13,929 nucleotides of DNA, taken from assembly GCA_964593865.1 (NCBI GenBank), contig CAZQKE010000096.1, positions 1 through 13,929 of the forward strand, in the 5' to 3' direction. Source of the DNA: CAZQKE01 sp964593865 (lineage in GTDB: Bacteria; Chloroflexota; Anaerolineae; JAAYZQ01). Position 1 is the first letter of the stretch; the number at the start of each line of letters is the position of its first letter. Below the pieces are notes generated by a model. The model did not search any database. It had not been told where the DNA came from and saw only the letters and a program-made list of their open reading frames with translations. Positions 11,435 through 13,929 of the stretch are shown here, piece by piece. The position numbers were made by a program, and so were the translations under genes.

Positions 11435-12550
11435 GTGAAAGGCTCTTTGCGATTGGGCAAGGTGTTCGGCATCCCAATCGGTCTCAACTATACATGGTTC
11501 ATCGTTTTCGTGCTGGTGACGCTATCCCTGGCGACGGGGTACTTTCCCAGCCGCTATGCCAACTGGAGCGGGATCGGCTATCTGGGTTTAGGGTTGCTAA
11601 CCAGTTCGCTTTTTTTCGCTTCGGTTCTGCTCCATGAGCTGGCGCACAGCATGGTAGCCCGCGCCTGGGGCATTCCCGTTCGGAGCATCACCCTCTTTAT
11701 CTTTGGGGGTGTAGCCAACATCGACCGCGAGCCGGAACGGCCCCTGGCCGAATTCTTGGTTGCCGTGGCCGGGCCGATTGCCAGCCTTCTGTTGGCCCTT
11801 TTCTTCGGTCTTTTGTGGCTGGGGGGACGCCTGCTGGATGTGGCTGCCCTGGCCGCACTGGGCTACTACCTGGCCAACATCAACCTGGGGCTGGCCATTT
11901 TCAACATGATCCCCGGCTTTCCCCTGGACGGCGGGCGTGTCTTTCGCTCTTTGGTGTGGGCCGCAACGGGCGATATGTACCGTGCCACCCGCTGGGCAAC
12001 GGGTACGGGAAGAGTCATCGCCGTCCTGATGATCGTCGGCGGCGGCTTTATGATCTTGACCGGTAACCTGGGGAGCGGCATCTGGTTGGCCTTCATCGGC
12101 TGGTTCCTGGATAACGCCGCCAGTCAGAGTGCCCAGCAGGCATGGCTTCGGGAGGCATTGCGGGGGTATACCGCCGGGGATTTCTCATCCGGCTGCCAGG
12201 CGGTGGACCACAACATGCCCCTTGATTGGTTGGTGCGCGACTATGTGCTCCCCCACGGCCAGAGCTGCTTCGTCGTGACCGACGGTCTGCAACCTCAGGG
12301 CATCGCCGAGCTGGAACAGATCCAGCAGGTCCCGCGTCGGCAATGGGGCTGGACGCCGGTCCGCCAGGTGATGACCCCCCTGAGCCAGTTGAAGCCGGTA
12401 CGGTCGGAAGATTCGGCCTACAGCGTCCTGGAGCGGATGCTTGCCGAGCGCAAGAGCACGCTGCCGGTAGTGGACGGCAACCGCTTTCTGGGCATGATCC
12501 GCCAGGACCATCTCTTACGCTTTGCCCAGATGCGATCCCCTGCCGGGTAG
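11435..12550 (+). CDS. Site-2 protease (M50 family) with CBS-like C-terminus
   Basis: A 371-residue intramembrane zinc metalloprotease. Several transmembrane helices are visible (about 20-36, 50-70, 106-130, 140-160 and 190-218). The zinc motif HELAH lies at 67-71 within helix 2 and the third ligand D165 in IPGFPLDGGRV. After the membrane part, residues about 300-365 (VRQVMTPLSQL ... VLERMLAERKSTLPVVDGNRFLGMI) form CBS-type motifs that may sense a nucleotide. Such proteins cut membrane-bound anti-sigma factors or other regulators; no partner gene is adjacent. AGGAGG (11423-11428), 6 nt before GTG 11435, and the family-typical start KGSLRLGKVFGIPI favour this start over ATG 11384. Confidence 0.9.
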   Translation: MKGSLRLGKVFGIPIGLNYTWFIVFVLVTLSLATGYFPSRYANWSGIGYLGLGLLTSSLFFASVLLHELAHSMVARAWGIPVRSITLFIFGGVANIDREPERPLAEFLVAVAGPIASLLLALFFGLLWLGGRLLDVAALAALGYYLANINLGLAIFNMIPGFPLDGGRVFRSLVWAATGDMYRATRWATGTGRVIAVLMIVGGGFMILTGNLGSGIWLAFIGWFLDNAASQSAQQAWLREALRGYTAGDFSSGCQAVDHNMPLDWLVRDYVLPHGQSCFVVTDGLQPQGIAELEQIQQVPRRQWGWTPVRQVMTPLSQLKPVRSEDSAYSVLERMLAERKSTLPVVDGNRFLGMIRQDHLLRFAQMRSPAG

Positions 12551-12558
12551 TTGAGATC

Positions 12559-12587
12559 CCGGCTCCTGTGCCGAGCAGGGGAGCCGG
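12559..12587 (+). terminator. Hairpin after the site-2 protease gene, terminator-like without T-run
   Basis: CCGGCTCC (12559-12566) pairs with GGAGCCGG (12580-12587) across a 13-nt loop, starting 8 nt after the stop codon. It is not followed by a T-run, so it would be a poor intrinsic terminator or a 3'-end stabiliser. Confidence 0.45.
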
Positions 12588-12589
12588 TC

Positions 12590-12858
12590 CCTTGAAGGGC
12601 CGTTGCGGACCGGGGCGGTCGCTGCCGCTTCCGCAGTTGATCACCATGCTGCCCCGCGCCGCCGCCCCACAGACCGCTCCCTGCGCGATGACGAATGGTT
12701 GAGATCCGCCGGACGGTGGCCGCTCCGGGGCAAGGTCACCCGCCGCCGTCATCGGCTGTTGCGGTTGCCAGGGGAAGCCGATGAACAGGGCGCGCCCCCC
12801 CACCGTCGGCCGGTTGGCGGAGGTCCTCTGCTTCGGTGAGTGCACGATCAAACGCGGC
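12590..12858. other. GC-rich intergenic stretch, nothing recognised
   Basis: Several short open frames cross this stretch on both strands, but none has a Shine-Dalgarno with a plausible start, a recognised motif or protein-like composition. No promoter or RNA was seen. It could be a decayed gene. Confidence 0.5.
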
Positions 12859-12881
12859 CCGGCAACCCGAAGGGCTGCCGG
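12859..12881 (-). terminator. Stem-loop downstream of the zinc-ribbon gene
   Basis: In the minus-strand transcript CCGGCAGCCC pairs with GGGTTGCCGG over 10 bp, including one G-U, with a UUC tip (or a C(UUCG)G tetraloop). On the plus strand the same position is an A-C mismatch, so the structure fits a minus-strand transcript, 57 nt after the zinc-ribbon stop codon. There is no T-run. Confidence 0.5.
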
Positions 12882-12937
12882 ACACAAGCCCCCTACCCGT
12901 CGGTACGCCCGGCGTCAGACGTGAGCGGCCAAGCCCG

Positions 12938-13267
12938 CTACCGAAACAGACCGGCAAACGTCTCCACCGCAAAAGCCACCAGACCACAGGCCATGGGGCA
13001 ACCGAAAAAGAGCATCACAAGCGTAAACATGACGGCCATCCCCCGCGCCTTGCGCGAGGCGCGGAGCAAGCCCCAAAATGCCAACGCCGCCGCGACGACG
13101 GTCGCCCAGTTGACGCCTTCATCCCCGACCGACGGCCATTGCCCGGCCCTGCCCCCTTCGGCAGGCAGCCTTTCATCTAGGGCCGCGCCGCAGTTCATGC
13201 AGAAATGCGCCCTTGCCGGGTTTTCGTGCCCGCATTGGGGGCAGAATCCGGCATTCTCGTCCTCCAT
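12938..13267 (-). CDS. Zinc-ribbon membrane protein
   Basis: A 109-residue protein with an N-terminal zinc ribbon (FCPQCGHENPARAHFCMNCG, four cysteines C9, C12, C23, C26) and an acidic linker. Two hydrophobic segments follow (about 54-69 and 76-102), the second with cysteines (FFGCPMACGLVAF). This layout, a cytoplasmic ribbon tethered to two helices, is common in small uncharacterised bacterial membrane proteins; the function is unknown. ATG 13267 follows AAGGGGATG. It lies 212 nt downstream of the ABC permease, separated from it by hairpin repeats, so cotranscription is uncertain. Confidence 0.85.
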   Translation of the reverse strand: MEDENAGFCPQCGHENPARAHFCMNCGAALDERLPAEGGRAGQWPSVGDEGVNWATVVAAALAFWGLLRASRKARGMAVMFTLVMLFFGCPMACGLVAFAVETFAGLFR

Positions 13268-13288
13268 GTTTCATCCCCTTACAAGATT

Positions 13289-13472
13289 GCAAGCCGGAGG
13301 CTTGCGCTGCGTTGCCCGGCGCGGGTAGCGCGTCTCCCGACTTGCGCCGCTGCACCGGCGGACGCCCGGTCGCAGGCCCGCCGGGGGCGGCTTTTTGCGC
13401 AGGCCGAAGGCTTGCGCTACATCCTGTTGCGCAAGTTTCCAAACTTGCGCCGCTCTCGGCGATTGAGTCGCC
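13289..13472. repeat. Cluster of six short hairpins related to the array units
   Basis: In order: GCAAGCC/GGCTTGC with a GGA loop (13289-13305); a degenerate GCGCGTC...GACTTGCGC (13328-13347); CCGGCGG/CCGCCGG around an ACGCCCGGTCGCAGG-type loop (13355-13384), the counterpart of the array's large hairpin; GCGCAGGCC/GGCTTGCGC with a GAA loop (13397-13417); GCGCAAGTTT/AAACTTGCGC with a CC loop, 10 bp perfect (13429-13450); and GGCGAT/GTCGCC (13458-13472). The arms near the base (GCGCAAG/CTTGCGC) are constant while the tips differ yet stay paired. The cluster lies between the permease stop and the zinc-ribbon start. Confidence 0.85.
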
Positions 13473-13479
13473 ACCCGGT

Positions 13480-13929
13480 CTACTCGTAACGCAACGCCTC
13501 GATGGGGTCCAGGTTGGCGGCCCGGTTGGCGGGCAGCAGCCCGGCGACCAGGGCGATGGCCGTGCTCAGGGCGATGACGGTCAGGACCAGCCACAGGGGA
13601 AAGGCGGAGATGTTGAAATCCTTGTAATCTTTGAGGAAGGTCAGGTGCGAGATAAAGTTGATGGCCTGTCCCAAAATCCAGGCCGTGACGACGCCGATGA
13701 GACCGCCCAAAAAGCCGATGGTCCCTGCTTCCACGGTGAAGAGCAGGCGGATGGCCCCTTTGCTGGCTCCCACCGCTTTCATCGTGCCGATCTCGCGGGT
13801 GCGCTCATAGATGGCCATGATCAGGGTGTTGATGATGCCCAGGGAGGCGACGGCCAGGGCGACAAGGCCAAAGATGCTCAGCACCGCCTGGATGACGCGA
13901 AACCCCCCGGCCAGGGAGCCGGCCGATTC
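13480..13929 (-). CDS. ABC transporter permease, MacB/FtsX type (C-terminal part)
   Basis: A partial gene: the frame is open to the window edge, giving 149 C-terminal residues of a membrane permease. The first hydrophobic segment (SIFGLVALAVASLGIINTLI) is followed by AIYERTREIGTMKAVGAS, the FtsX-domain coupling helix that contacts the ATPase. Two more helices follow (IGFLGGLIGVVTAWILG and LWLVLTVIALSTAIALVAGL) and the signature end LLPANRAANLDPIEALRYE. Such permeases work with a MacB/LolD-type ATPase to move lipoproteins, peptides or drugs from the membrane by mechanotransmission. The ATPase and the periplasmic domain must lie outside the window. The stop codon abuts a hairpin repeat cluster. 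Confidence 0.9.
   Translation of the reverse strand, partial: ESAGSLAGGFRVIQAVLSIFGLVALAVASLGIINTLIMAIYERTREIGTMKAVGASKGAIRLLFTVEAGTIGFLGGLIGVVTAWILGQAINFISHLTFLKDYKDFNISAFPLWLVLTVIALSTAIALVAGLLPANRAANLDPIEALRYE

Noticed and set aside
12093..12887. A 264-residue minus-strand frame after the site-2 protease
   Set aside because: Half of it is antisense to the protease gene, and the remainder is low-complexity Gly/Pro/Arg without motif or ribosome-binding site.

Overview
The window looks like a GC-rich chromosomal segment of a free-living bacterium, most likely a Chloroflexota member (Anaerolineae-like). This placement rests on protein style, not a marker gene: a LysM/M23 lipoprotein, a LysM-PA14 exported protein, a beta-helix protein ending in an FLPW-type C-terminus, and intergenic spaces full of palindromic repeats. 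There are no RNA genes, phage genes, transposases or CRISPR array.

Layout. Positions 1-880 hold a minus-strand vapBC-like toxin-antitoxin pair, with a repeat copy touching the toxin stop codon and a good promoter at 852-880. Positions 1022-2047 are non-coding: six head-to-tail copies of a ~151-bp multi-hairpin unit, bracketed by inverted copies of a 14-nt motif. Then come plus-strand genes: a secreted beta-helix protein (2071-3546), a cyclase/kynurenine-formamidase-like enzyme behind a consensus promoter (3717-4358), a small glycogen-binding-like domain protein (4489-4806) and a secreted LysM-LysM-PA14-PA14 protein (4979-6178) ending in a strong terminator. Facing them on the minus strand are a SpoU/TrmH-family RNA methyltransferase (6223-7032), a LysM/M23 lipoprotein (7059-8549) and an NlpC/P60 endopeptidase (8973-9782). 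Divergent from the last is a double GNAT acetyltransferase (10165-11199), followed by a site-2 protease with a CBS-like tail (11435-12550). On the minus strand follow a zinc-ribbon membrane protein (12938-13267) and the C-terminal part of a MacB/FtsX-type ABC permease cut by the window edge (13480-13929).

Functional themes. Three genes concern the cell wall (LysM-PA14, LysM-M23, NlpC/P60). They are not one operon, but two of them and the beta-helix gene share an unusual leader: TTCGTGGACGGCCC ends 22-24 nt before the start codon, with a GGAG Shine-Dalgarno in between. The same motif brackets the hairpin array and occurs twice in the long leader of the LysM-M23 gene.

The best candidate for something undescribed is this composite non-coding element: the 14-nt motif, ATTCGTG-type short repeats, and hairpin units whose stems keep pairing while their sequence changes (GGAC:GTCC, GGGT:ACCC, GGGT:ACTC; hairpin tips GTC/GAC, TTT/AAA, GCC/GGC). 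The long open frames across the array are artefacts.
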